In this document: in pieces, positions 7,298 to 14,465 of the stretch
How positions within the stretch are numbered: the first letter of the stretch is position 1
Layout: the number at the start of each line of letters is the position of its first letter
Assembly: GCF_029894425.1 (NCBI RefSeq)
Contig: NZ_JARXYJ010000001.1
Span: 4,774,001-4,838,000, forward strand
Origin: Streptomyces sp. SAI-127
Lineage (GTDB): Bacteria; Actinomycetota; Actinomycetes; Streptomycetales; Streptomycetaceae
DNA length: 64,000 nucleotides
Direction of reading: 5' to 3'
Program-made: the position numbers and the translations under genes
The notes under the pieces: generated by a model
The model's input: the letters and a program-made list of their open reading frames with translations, nothing else
What the model was told of the DNA's origin: nothing
Databases searched by the model: none

Positions 7298-7693
7298 GAG
7301 CAGGTGGTGCAACACCATTGAGTGTGCCTGCCTGCGCCGACAGCGCCCGGAGGAAAGCCCGCAGGGGCGAGTACGAAGTGAGCGCGCATTGGTTGAGAAC
7401 TCAACAGCGTGCGGACCCAGCTACCTGCACACGGGTGGTCGATGGGTCCTGAGGGGAGCCCGTCCCACCTCCGCAAGCAAGCGGGCGGGCGCGCATGGGT
7501 TCTGTCCCGTGCGCGGTACAGCGCGACCGCAACTCTTCGCAGCACTCCTGCGACCGGTTGCCTCCGTCGCTCGTCTCGAACGAGCGGCGCTGAGGGGAGC
7601 CGGAATGACCGACTTCAACGGCGCGCGGCCCCGGAGGTGCAACTCCGGGGCCGCTGTTCGGGCCGTTCCACCTGCAAGGGAGACCACGACCCA
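7298..7693. other. Divergent regulatory region before the transfer operon
   Basis: There is no credible gene. A small inverted repeat, TGGTGCAACACCA, lies just after operator 2, and a strong hairpin lies at 7625-7654. The promoter for the rightward gene series starting at 7694 should be here. Confidence 0.5.
7625..7654 (+). terminator. Perfect 12-bp hairpin in the leader of the transfer operon
   Basis: GCGGCCCCGGAG pairs with CTCCGGGGCCGC around the loop GTGCAA, ending 39 bp before the ATG at 7694. It could terminate upstream transcription or attenuate the operon. Similar GC-rich hairpins precede the replication operon and int. Confidence 0.6.
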
Positions 7694-7963
7694 ATGGACC
7701 ACATCGTTACTGTTCAGGACGCTGTTACCGCGTTCGCCGACTGGATCGAACCGACCAACGGTGAGCTGGACGCCATCGAGGCGGAGATGCCGCTGATCCT
7801 GGCGGACGTCGACCTGATCGACGCGCAGATCATCATGCTTGACCGCCTGCCCAACGAGCTGGACACCCGCCGCATCCGCCGCGCCCGCAACCGCGTTCTG
7901 AGCGAGCGTCGGGCCCTGGCCAACCGCACCCCCGGCGTCACGCTGCCGGAGGTAGGCGCATGA
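7694..7963 (+). CDS. DUF6284-like small protein
   Basis: This 89-residue protein starts at an ATG with AAGGGAG 13 bases upstream. It is mostly helical: an acidic first half (EPTNGELDAIEAEMPLILADVDLIDAQI), then a basic segment (RRIRRARNRVLSERRALANR). It resembles the DUF6284 proteins encoded at the head of AICE transfer operons in Streptomyces. Function is unknown. Its stop overlaps the next start (GCATGAG), so it heads a coupled operon running through the small genes to traB. Confidence 0.7.
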   Translation: MDHIVTVQDAVTAFADWIEPTNGELDAIEAEMPLILADVDLIDAQIIMLDRLPNELDTRRIRRARNRVLSERRALANRTPGVTLPEVGA

Positions 7964-8406
7964 GCACCACCGACCCGAAGCTGACGGCCGCGCACGCTGA
8001 GGTGAAGGCGGAGATCGCGCGGACCGACAACAAGACGGCCCTGTTGCTGGCGTTCGTCGGCGCGGTGCTGGCCGGAGCATGGACGCTCGCCCGCGACCTG
8101 CCCCTGAACCCGCTCGCCTGCGCCGTGGGCGGACTCGGCATGACGCTGCTGATCGCGGCGGCCGGTCTGCTGCTGCGCTCCGTACGGCCCAACCTGTCCG
8201 GCCGGCACGGCTTCCCACTGTGGGCCACCCTCACCCCCGACCAGATCAGCCAGGCCGTCTCCAGCGATCTCGCCGCCGACATCGCGGGCCTGTCCCGCCT
8301 CGCGGTGGTCAAATTCGCCGGCCTGCGCCGCGCGGTCGACCTGACCCTGACCGGTGGTGCCCTGCTCGCCCTCGCCCTCCTGATCGTGATCGGGGGTGCG
8401 GCATGA
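7960..8406 (+). CDS. Membrane protein resembling Pycsar effectors (PycTM/DUF5706 type)
   Basis: 148 residues: a short helix (AHAEVKAEIARTDNKTALLLAF), a transmembrane hairpin at about 27-43 and 52-73, a cytosolic part with RPNLSGRHGFPLWATLTPDQI, and a third membrane helix at 127-146. The layout EIxRTDxKAxLLLAFxGA followed by TM segments and an FPLWATL box is what I associate with proteins annotated as Pycsar-type effectors. In true Pycsar systems a cyclic pyrimidine nucleotide triggers membrane disruption. No nucleotide cyclase is present in this element, so a spread/transfer role is equally likely. It overlaps both neighbours by 4 bp. Confidence 0.6.
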   Translation: MSTTDPKLTAAHAEVKAEIARTDNKTALLLAFVGAVLAGAWTLARDLPLNPLACAVGGLGMTLLIAAAGLLLRSVRPNLSGRHGFPLWATLTPDQISQAVSSDLAADIAGLSRLAVVKFAGLRRAVDLTLTGGALLALALLIVIGGAA

Positions 8407-9269
8407 ACACCAAGACCACCAAGACCGTGCTGCCCGCCGTAGCGATGACGGCCGTCTCGATGGTGCTCACCCTCGCTGTGGTCATGATGTGGCTGGGCAC
8501 GGCCGTGCCGTGGCTGGTCGCCCTGGTCGTCGGTCTCGGGATCGACGGGGGATGGTTGGCCACCCTCGCCTACGAACGGCGCCTGGCCGCCCAGGGCGAC
8601 CACAGCCGTGTCGTGACCGCCGTGGGCTGGTTGTTCGGCCTGATCGCCACCGGCTTCCTCATCGCCCATGCGCTGACCGCTGAGGCGTCTGCCGGGGCGT
8701 GGTTGGCGGTGGCGTGGCTGCCGATCGCGGCCAAGGCCCTGTGGTTGGTCCACAGCCTGTGGGAGCGCACGGCGCTGACCACCGCCGCCCTGGACGCGAT
8801 CCGGGGCATTCAGCAGGAGGCCCGCGATGAAGCCGCCGTGGCCCGCGCCCGCCTGCGGGCGGAGGCGACCTCCGAGGAGACCCGGCTTGCGGCCGTGACG
8901 GGCGCCGGAGCCCGCGTCGCACGCGTCCAGGCCAAGACTGCCAAGACCCTCGCGGGGGCGTGGTCGACGCTGGAGGAAGCGCGCCAGGGCGAGGACACCG
9001 GCAGGGCGCTGACCAGCGTGACGAGCCGCGTCACACCCGGCGTCACGCCCCGCTGGGAGTTGCCCGTGTGGGGTCCTGTCGAGTCGGTTGCCGCGCTGGA
9101 GTCCGCGCCGCCCCCGCTCACCGATAACGAGCTGGACGCGCTCGTCGACCGGATCCGGCACAGCCAGACACCGGCCCTGTCGTACCGGGAGATGGCGGCC
9201 CGCTTCCGCGCGTCCGGTCACTCCGCCTCCGAGGTCCGCCTGCGGGCGGCCTGGAAGCGAGTGGCGTGA
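8403..9269 (+). CDS. SpdB/DUF2637-like membrane protein with long cytosolic tail
   Basis: This 288-residue protein starts at an ATG overlapping the preceding stop (ATGA). The N-terminal 120 residues hold about four membrane helices (VLPAVAMTAVSMVLTLAVVMMWLG, PWLVALVVGLGIDGGWLATLAY, VVTAVGWLFGLIATGFLIAHAL, GAWLAVAWLPIAAKALWLV). Then comes an alanine/arginine-rich coiled coil (130-205) and a C-terminal segment with helix-turn-helix character (SYREMAARFRASGHSASEVRLRAAWKRV). The layout resembles Streptomyces spread proteins that work with TraB in intramycelial plasmid transfer. The family assignment is tentative. Confidence 0.65.
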   Translation: MNTKTTKTVLPAVAMTAVSMVLTLAVVMMWLGTAVPWLVALVVGLGIDGGWLATLAYERRLAAQGDHSRVVTAVGWLFGLIATGFLIAHALTAEASAGAWLAVAWLPIAAKALWLVHSLWERTALTTAALDAIRGIQQEARDEAAVARARLRAEATSEETRLAAVTGAGARVARVQAKTAKTLAGAWSTLEEARQGEDTGRALTSVTSRVTPGVTPRWELPVWGPVESVAALESAPPPLTDNELDALVDRIRHSQTPALSYREMAARFRASGHSASEVRLRAAWKRVA

Positions 9270-9658
9270 TGTCGGGCGCCTACGGCAAGTGCTTCGACCC
9301 CACCGGGACCCGCCACGGGATACCGACGTACCCATGGCGCCTGGCCCCGGACGGGCTCGCTACGCGCCGGCAGTTACGGGCCCGTGGGCTGCGTCCGGGC
9401 GGTCAGCCGATCGCGGCGCAGGCCATGCGGATCAACCGCCGTACCGGCACACCGCGCGTCGCCTACCTGTATCGCGAGGACCTCGCGCTGCCGGTACGGC
9501 CGATGACCTCACGCAAGTGGGGCGCCCTCGCCCTGGCGATGCTCGCCCGCCGCACCTGCCCCTCGTGCGGCATCACCTTCAGTTACTGCATTTCCCGCCG
9601 CTACGGCCTGTGCGGGATGTGTATCGACGCCAACCACGCTGTTCAGACAGGGAGTTGA
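9269..9658 (+). CDS. RRQL-motif zinc-ribbon protein of the transfer operon
   Basis: This 129-residue protein starts at an ATG in TGATG overlap with the preceding stop (a GTG at 9266 is also possible). It has ATRRQLRARGLRPGGQPI, an RRQL-type segment common in small proteins of actinobacterial plasmids and phages. Near the C-terminus are two cysteine pairs, CPSCG and CGMC, separated by 14 residues, as in a zinc ribbon. It probably binds nucleic acid or a partner protein. I cannot name a tested function. Confidence 0.65.
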   Translation: MSGAYGKCFDPTGTRHGIPTYPWRLAPDGLATRRQLRARGLRPGGQPIAAQAMRINRRTGTPRVAYLYREDLALPVRPMTSRKWGALALAMLARRTCPSCGITFSYCISRRYGLCGMCIDANHAVQTGS

Positions 9659-9659
9659 C

Positions 9660-9977
9660 ATGGGTAAGCCCGATACCCGTCGCCTGGACAAGGAGATCAG
9701 GCTGACGGAGCGCAAGTTGGAAGCGGTCCGCAACGGTGAGATGTGGCCGCTGACCGGACAGGAGCGCCGCCAGGTGCTGCGTGCGCTGGCCGGAGGCTCC
9801 TACAAGGTGGCCCGTGGCAAGAGTGCCGCCCGTGCCGAACAGCAGATGGACAGGGTCTCGACGTCTGCTGAGACCCGGCTGATCGCCGAACTCACCGCGC
9901 TTCAGGGCGAGCGGCAGCGCATCGTGACCGAGGCCGCCAAGACCAAGGCCGCCAAGAAGTCCTCGGGGTGGTGGTGA
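9660..9977 (+). CDS. Small charged coiled-coil protein, unrecognised
   Basis: This 105-residue protein follows the previous stop by one base. It is strongly helical and charged: KEIRLTERKLEAVRNGEMWPLTGQERRQVLRAL, then TRLIAELTALQGERQRIVTEAAKTKAAKK, ending in SGWW. It has the look of a nucleic-acid-associated helper. Its position in the coupled operon ahead of traB makes a transfer-related role likely. Confidence 0.6.
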   Translation: MGKPDTRRLDKEIRLTERKLEAVRNGEMWPLTGQERRQVLRALAGGSYKVARGKSAARAEQQMDRVSTSAETRLIAELTALQGERQRIVTEAAKTKAAKKSSGWW

Positions 9978-9979
9978 GC

Positions 9980-10147
9980 ATGGCCCGCGAGACGCCTCCG
10001 GGTGAGTGCCCGCAGTGCTGGGAGCACGCCCACAACCCGCGCATCCACCGCCGCCTCAAGCCGCGCGAGGACTGCAAGCCGTGCGTGGACCACATGCGCA
10101 ACGGCTGCCCGAGCCTCGTGCCCAAGAAGCCGTCCCGCTGGTGGTGA
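9980..10147 (+). CDS. 55-residue cysteine-rich zinc-finger-like protein
   Basis: This gene is shorter than usual calling limits. The ATG at 9980 follows the previous stop by two bases. The protein begins MARETPPGECPQCWEHAHN, has a second pair in REDCKPCVDHM and a further cysteine in NGCPS, and ends SRWW like its upstream neighbour. The CxxC...CxxC pattern with nearby histidines suggests a single treble-clef or ribbon zinc site. I have seen similar short proteins immediately before traB in other Streptomyces elements. Confidence 0.7.
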   Translation: MARETPPGECPQCWEHAHNPRIHRRLKPREDCKPCVDHMRNGCPSLVPKKPSRWW

Positions 10148-10293
10148 CCGCACCCACCAGCGCTCTTCCCTCCGCCTGAAGCGCGGCCCGTACGCCTCGC
10201 CTGCCGGGGTGGTCGTCCCTGCCACGGACCCGGCCACCCCGGCACCCTCCCGCAACTCCCGCCCCGATCGGGGCAGTCAGGAGTACTTCCAGC

Positions 10294-12408
10294 ATGTCCG
10301 AGAACGTCGTGAGTCTCCGCAAGACCACCGAAACCCCTGATGAGGACGCGTCCGTGACCACGTTGACGGTGGTCCCGGACGCCCCGCCCGCGCCGATCGT
10401 GCCGCTGTGGGTGCGCTCGGGGCGCGCCATCAAGCGGATCGCCACCGACGAGCGCACCAAGTCCACCGGGCGCGCGGTGGTCCGACATGGCCTCTACACG
10501 TTCAACGGGGGCCGGATCGTGGCCCGCCGCGCCTGGGACGGCCGTACCGGCTCCCGCTACGAGCGCTACATGCGCGCCGCCGAAGCCGCGGGAAACATGG
10601 AACTCGCGGCGGAGTGGGAAGAGCGGCTGCAGCGCTTCCGCGAGGCCCGTCACCGCCGCCGCATGGACCTGCTCCACTCCCCGGTGGACGCAGCGAAGAG
10701 CGTTGGGGTCGGCGTTGGCATGGGCATCGGCGTGCTGGTCGCACTCGGGGTCGTGATGGCCATCAACAACCACGACATCACCGACGTCATCACCCCGCTG
10801 AAGGCGACCATCGACTTCATCGCCACTCTGATCCGCATCGTGCAGATCGTGTGGCCGTCAGCGCTGGTTCTCGGCTCGCTGTTCGCCCTGCTCGCCGTGT
10901 GGACGGTCGGCAGCAAGCAGCAGGCCGCCCCGCAGTGGGCTCTGCCGGCCAACGTGCGTTCCGGCGAGGGTGAACCGATCACCCCGTCCATCGTCGTCAA
11001 GGCCCTGCGGGATCTCGGCATCCCCGCGATGCGCAACGCCATCAAGGAGATGGGCGACGCCGGCGCGAGCATGCTGGGACCGATCACGATCGCCGGATGC
11101 GGTGTGGAGGTTGACGTCACCCTGCCCTCGGGGGTGTCGACGAACGAGGTGCAGCAGCGGCGCCGCAAGCTGGCGGAGAACCTGACCCGGCACGAGCACG
11201 AGGTGTTCATCACGATCCCCACGGCCGCCCGTACCGTGCGGCTGTGGGTGGCCGACTCGGGTGCGCTGGACGAGCCGATCGGCCCGTCTCCGCTGGTCAC
11301 CGACGACACGATGACCGCCGACTACGCCAAGGGAAAGGCCCCGTGGGGCCAGGACCTGCGCGGCGACGCGGCCATGCTGAGCCTGTATCAGCGGCACCTG
11401 CTCATCACCGGCCTGTCCAACCAGGGCAAGACCGTTGCTCTGCGCTCCCTCGCGCTGTGGCTCGCCCTGGACCGGTCGGTGCAGTTCCTCATCGGCGACC
11501 TCAAGGGCGCCGGCGACTGGAAGATGTTCCACGGGCTCGCCACCACCCTGATCCAGGGGCCGACGGATGAGCACGTGATCCAGGTGACCGAGATGGCCGA
11601 GGGCGCCGTGGACGAGATGAACCGGCGCCTGATGTCCCCGCCCGGAACGCAGTTCCCGCCGCTGATCGTGCTGGTCGACGAGGCGCAGGTGGCGTTCATG
11701 TGCCCGGCCAAGGACGACGAGAAGCGCCCCTACGGCGGCTCACGGGCCAACTCCCGGTACTTCATGGCCGTTCGTAAGATTCACAACCAGGGCCGTGCGG
11801 TCAACGTGCTGATGTGGCAGGGAACTCAGGACCCGACCAACGAGAACCTGCCCAAGCTGGTCCGCGAGGGCGCCCACACCCGCGCCTCCCTCGCGCTGGG
11901 CACGGAGTCCCAGGCCCGCATGGCACTGGGGGACAAAGCCGTCGATGGCGGCGCCGCCCCCAATCTGCTGCGTCCGGGGCTGGATCAGGGCACGTTGGTT
12001 CTCGCGTCCTCCGGTATCGACATCCCGGCCGGACAGGCGTCCATCACGGTGCGCACGCACTACATCGACGACGACGCGGCCGAAGCCATCACCGACCGCG
12101 CCAAGGCCATGCGCGACGGCGTCACCACCCTCACCGTCATCGAGCGGGGCAAGGAGCGCGACCGGCTCGCCGACATCGCCTCCGTGGTCGGCGACGCGAA
12201 CCGGGTGCGCACTCAGGACGTGCTGAAGCGGCTCACCGCGCTGGACGAGGGCGCCTACGGCAGGTGGACGTTCCTCGACCTCAAGCGCGTCCTGGACGGC
12301 ACCGGGGCCGAGCCCTACAAGTCCGATGGCGTCATGGTCGTCAGCCGTGACCGTCTCACCGCCGCCCTCGCCAACCGCGACGACGACGGTTCCGCTTCCG
12401 CCTCCTGA
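10294..12408 (+). CDS. TraB/TraSA-type FtsK/SpoIIIE conjugative DNA translocase
   Basis: This 704-residue protein has an N-terminal membrane anchor of two helices (about 136-157 and 184-204). A motor domain follows, with Walker A GLSNQGKT (373-380), a following IGDLKGAGDWK segment, and Walker B LIVLVDEAQ (457-465). The C-terminal part (about 620-704) would be the winged-helix DNA-recognition domain. In Streptomyces conjugation one such hexameric ATPase moves double-stranded DNA between cells after binding 8-bp repeats at the clt locus. Six copies of an 8-bp repeat lie directly downstream. The ATG at 10294 has only a weak purine stretch before it. Confidence 0.92.
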   Translation: MSENVVSLRKTTETPDEDASVTTLTVVPDAPPAPIVPLWVRSGRAIKRIATDERTKSTGRAVVRHGLYTFNGGRIVARRAWDGRTGSRYERYMRAAEAAGNMELAAEWEERLQRFREARHRRRMDLLHSPVDAAKSVGVGVGMGIGVLVALGVVMAINNHDITDVITPLKATIDFIATLIRIVQIVWPSALVLGSLFALLAVWTVGSKQQAAPQWALPANVRSGEGEPITPSIVVKALRDLGIPAMRNAIKEMGDAGASMLGPITIAGCGVEVDVTLPSGVSTNEVQQRRRKLAENLTRHEHEVFITIPTAARTVRLWVADSGALDEPIGPSPLVTDDTMTADYAKGKAPWGQDLRGDAAMLSLYQRHLLITGLSNQGKTVALRSLALWLALDRSVQFLIGDLKGAGDWKMFHGLATTLIQGPTDEHVIQVTEMAEGAVDEMNRRLMSPPGTQFPPLIVLVDEAQVAFMCPAKDDEKRPYGGSRANSRYFMAVRKIHNQGRAVNVLMWQGTQDPTNENLPKLVREGAHTRASLALGTESQARMALGDKAVDGGAAPNLLRPGLDQGTLVLASSGIDIPAGQASITVRTHYIDDDAAEAITDRAKAMRDGVTTLTVIERGKERDRLADIASVVGDANRVRTQDVLKRLTALDEGAYGRWTFLDLKRVLDGTGAEPYKSDGVMVVSRDRLTAALANRDDDGSASAS

Positions 12409-12411
12409 GGG

Positions 12412-12591
12412 CAGGGAGCCGACCCCGCCCGGGTCAGGGAGGCAGGGAGAACTCCCTGATCCCCTCCCTGACCCGCCTCCCTGGCCCTGACCTGCACAAA
12501 CGATCAACCAGGGAGGCAGGGAGGCACCGCTGGTCAGACCCCGAAAACCCCCTCCACAGCACCCCCTGAAGGGGGTGTCCCTGCCTCCCTG
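12412..12591. repeat. Cluster of 8-bp repeats CAGGGAGG, candidate clt locus
   Basis: Perfect copies lie at 12435-12442, 12509-12516 and 12517-12524 on the plus strand, and as the complement CCTCCCTG at 12463-12470, 12476-12483 and 12584-12591. One-mismatch copies lie at 12412, 12443 and 12451. Six exact 8-mers in 160 bp immediately after traB match how TraB recognition sequences are arranged on Streptomyces plasmids. Confidence 0.65.
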
Positions 12592-12615
12592 GCTGTCCGC
12601 CGGAAGGGATTCCGC

Positions 12616-13080
12616 ATGTACCCCGAGCACACCCGCCGCGCGTCCGCTGAGCGGGCCGTGGAAGTCCACCAGCCGACCCCACTTCACCCCGCCGTCATGG
12701 CGCCGGCGCCGATGGTCGCCGTGCAGCCGGGTGCCGTCCCGTCGGTCGCGAGCATCGTCCTCCCGGACGGCCGTGTCGTCACCGGCTACGCCATCAACCC
12801 CGCACAGCCCGAACCCCTCGCGGCCAAGCCGCCCGTCTCCCGAGCGGCCGTGAACGTCGCCCTCGGGGGCGTGGGGTTCCTCGCGGTGTGCGGCGGCCTG
12901 CTCCTGCTCACCACCTTCATCACCGCCCTGACTGCGCTGATCACTCAGCTCATCACGCTCGCTGCCGTGATCTTCGGCGGCTGGATCGCCGTGCAGGTCT
13001 TCAGGCCGCACGGCGGGCAGGGCGGGAGCACGGTCAACATCCGCAAAGCGATCTTCAAGCGCAACCACTTCCACGGCTAG
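12616..13080 (+). CDS. SpdA-like small membrane protein of the element
   Basis: This 154-residue protein has GGAAGGGA before the ATG. A proline-rich N-terminus leads to a conserved block (VASIVLPDGRVVTGYAINP), a basic segment (AKPPVSRAAVNVALGG) and two membrane helices (about 80-104 and 108-128). A short basic tail ends KRNHFHG. A decayed homologue sits outside the element at 3191-3453, so this gene family is a standard part of elements using this site. A role in plasmid spread is inferred from position after traB; no enzymatic motif is present. Confidence 0.75.
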   Translation: MYPEHTRRASAERAVEVHQPTPLHPAVMAPAPMVAVQPGAVPSVASIVLPDGRVVTGYAINPAQPEPLAAKPPVSRAAVNVALGGVGFLAVCGGLLLLTTFITALTALITQLITLAAVIFGGWIAVQVFRPHGGQGGSTVNIRKAIFKRNHFHG

Positions 13081-13110
13081 GCGTGGAAATTGAGGCAGAA
13101 AGAGCAAAGA

Positions 13111-13143
13111 AGAGGGCTCCGGGTTATTCACCCGGAGCCCTCT
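13111..13143 (+). terminator. Strong terminator ending the transfer operon
   Basis: AGAGGGCTCCGGG pairs with CCCGGAGCCCTCT around the loop TTATTCA, followed by TTAG. It lies 30 bp after the stop at 13080. Confidence 0.85.
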
Positions 13144-13153
13144 TAGTAGCTCT

Positions 13154-13303
13154 TTAGCGTGCCCCACCCCCGCACAGAATCTCCAAGACGCGAAGCGCAG
13201 CGGCTCGGACCTGAGGGTTGTCATGACCTGTGGCAACGGCCGCGACCGCAGCGACAAGCGTCATAAAAATAACAGCGGGCGAGTACAACGCGAATGGCTC
13301 CAT
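13154..13303 (-). CDS. Possible 49-residue membrane peptide
   Basis: On the reverse strand an ATG at 13303 opens MEPFALYSPAVIFMTLVAAV and then a soluble end (TGHDNPQVRAAALRVLEILCGGGAR): one transmembrane helix followed by an amphipathic helix. The amino-acid pattern is far more protein-like than a shadow frame, and the region has lower GC than its surroundings. There is no recognised family and the ribosome site is weak. It could be a small toxin or a membrane regulator. Confidence 0.5.
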   Translation of the reverse strand: MEPFALYSPAVIFMTLVAAVAAVATGHDNPQVRAAALRVLEILCGGGAR

Positions 13304-13519
13304 ACCGAGAACGGTAGGAGCTGTTGGCGCGCACGACAAGGAGCACTATTCCAGGATTACCCTCGAATAGCAAGTGCCCATGAGCCGGACGCCGGGGAAA
13401 TTATAGGAAGTGCGGGCAGTCTCTTGGCAAGACCGATTTAACCTGTTCGCTTGATCGAGTATCTCGCATTCGCACATTTCGGGCATAATTTACCGATCGC
13501 TACGACGATTGCATGACTC

Positions 13520-13539
13520 TGCAGGCTGACAAGCCTGCA
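13520..13539. promoter_or_regulatory. Candidate operator upstream of the replication operon
   Basis: TGCAGGCT-GACA-AGCCTGCA has perfect 8-bp arms and lies about 230 bp before the methyltransferase start. Confidence 0.5.
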
Positions 13540-13689
13540 TTCCTGCGTAGATTTTTCCGTACCGAAGGAACTCCGTCCCAGACTCCGCCGCGTCGGTCAC
13601 GGACGGCCTGAGTGCACCTGCGGATACGGCTCACGCACCTCCGCGTGCCAATGGAGCCAGGACTCACCCCACGAAGCCGAAACGCCAAA

Positions 13690-13728
13690 GGCGGACCCCC
13701 TCATCTCGCCAAAGATCACGGGTCCGCC
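13690..13728 (+). other. Leader hairpin of the replication operon
   Basis: GGCGGACCC at 13690-13698 pairs with GGGTCCGCC at 13720-13728 across a 21-nt loop, 41 bp before the ATG at 13770. Its position parallels the hairpins before 7694 and 17809. Confidence 0.5.
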
Positions 13729-13769
13729 CTTGCCCACCTGCCATCACCTGACCTGTGGAGGTCTCCAGC

Positions 13770-14465
13770 ATGACCCACCCGACCCTGATCCGACGAGCGC
13801 ATGGCCGTCGGCCTACGCTCCTGGACCTGTTCTGCTGCCAGGGCGGCGCGGCCAAGGGCTACGCCGACGCCGGGTTCGATGTGACCGGCGTCGACATCGA
13901 TCCGCAGCCCCGCTACCCGTTCCGGTTCGTGCAGGCGGACGCGATCGCGTTCGTCCTCTCCCACGGAGCCGCGTTCGACTTCATCCACGCCTCTCCGCCG
14001 TGCCAGCACGACACCGACTGCCAGCGCATCCAGAACAACGCCCACCCGGACCTGATCGGCCCCACCCGCACCGCCCTGGAAACCACCGGGCGCCCGTGGG
14101 TGATGGAGAACGTCGGCGGCGCGGTGCCCAAGCTGCACGCCCCGGTGATGCTGTGCGGACAGATGTTCCGCCTGGCCAACTACCGTCACCGGTACTTCGA
14201 GACCGGCGGCGGCCTCACCCTCAACCAGCCGCAGCATCCTGCTCACAAGGTCCCGCAGGCCAAGATGGGCCGCCCCGTCCCGCCCGGCCACTACGGCCAG
14301 TTCGTCGGCAACTTCTCTGGCGTCGACCTCGCCCGCCGCGTGCTGGGGGTGCCGTGGATGAACCGCGACGGCATCCGCGAGTGCATCCCCCCGGCCTACA
14401 CCGAATGGATCGGCCGGCCCGCCCTCATCCAGCTCACCCCGGCCCGTCTGGGGGTCGTCGCATGA
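13770..14465 (+). CDS. DNA cytosine methyltransferase-like protein
   Basis: This 231-residue protein starts at an ATG with GGAGGT seven bases upstream. It has the SAM-binding motif I (LLDLFCCQGGAAKGYADAGF), the catalytic loop motif IV with the nucleophile cysteine (HASPPCQ, 74-79) and motif VI (WVMENVGG, 110-117), all in the usual order of C5-cytosine methyltransferases. It is shorter than typical enzymes, and the target-recognition region is small. No restriction enzyme is nearby. On conjugative elements such solitary enzymes can protect the incoming DNA from host restriction. The stop overlaps the Prim-Pol start by ATGA. Confidence 0.82.
   Translation: MTHPTLIRRAHGRRPTLLDLFCCQGGAAKGYADAGFDVTGVDIDPQPRYPFRFVQADAIAFVLSHGAAFDFIHASPPCQHDTDCQRIQNNAHPDLIGPTRTALETTGRPWVMENVGGAVPKLHAPVMLCGQMFRLANYRHRYFETGGGLTLNQPQHPAHKVPQAKMGRPVPPGHYGQFVGNFSGVDLARRVLGVPWMNRDGIRECIPPAYTEWIGRPALIQLTPARLGVVA

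Larger units (their letters stand above)
13304..13769. other. Low-GC control region before the replication operon
   Basis: I see no gene between the small peptide gene and the methyltransferase. The stretch 13300-13560 is AT-richer than anything else in the core element. It holds a perfect palindrome, TGCAGGCTGACAAGCCTGCA, at 13520-13539, a likely binding site for a regulator of the methyltransferase-replication operon. Confidence 0.55.

Noticed and set aside
7960..8406. Complete Pycsar defence system
   Set aside because: Only an effector-like protein is present; no uridylate or cytidylate cyclase was found in the element or elsewhere in the window.
13770..14465. Restriction-modification system
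   Set aside because: The methyltransferase has no neighbouring endonuclease; all adjacent genes are replication or unknown small genes.
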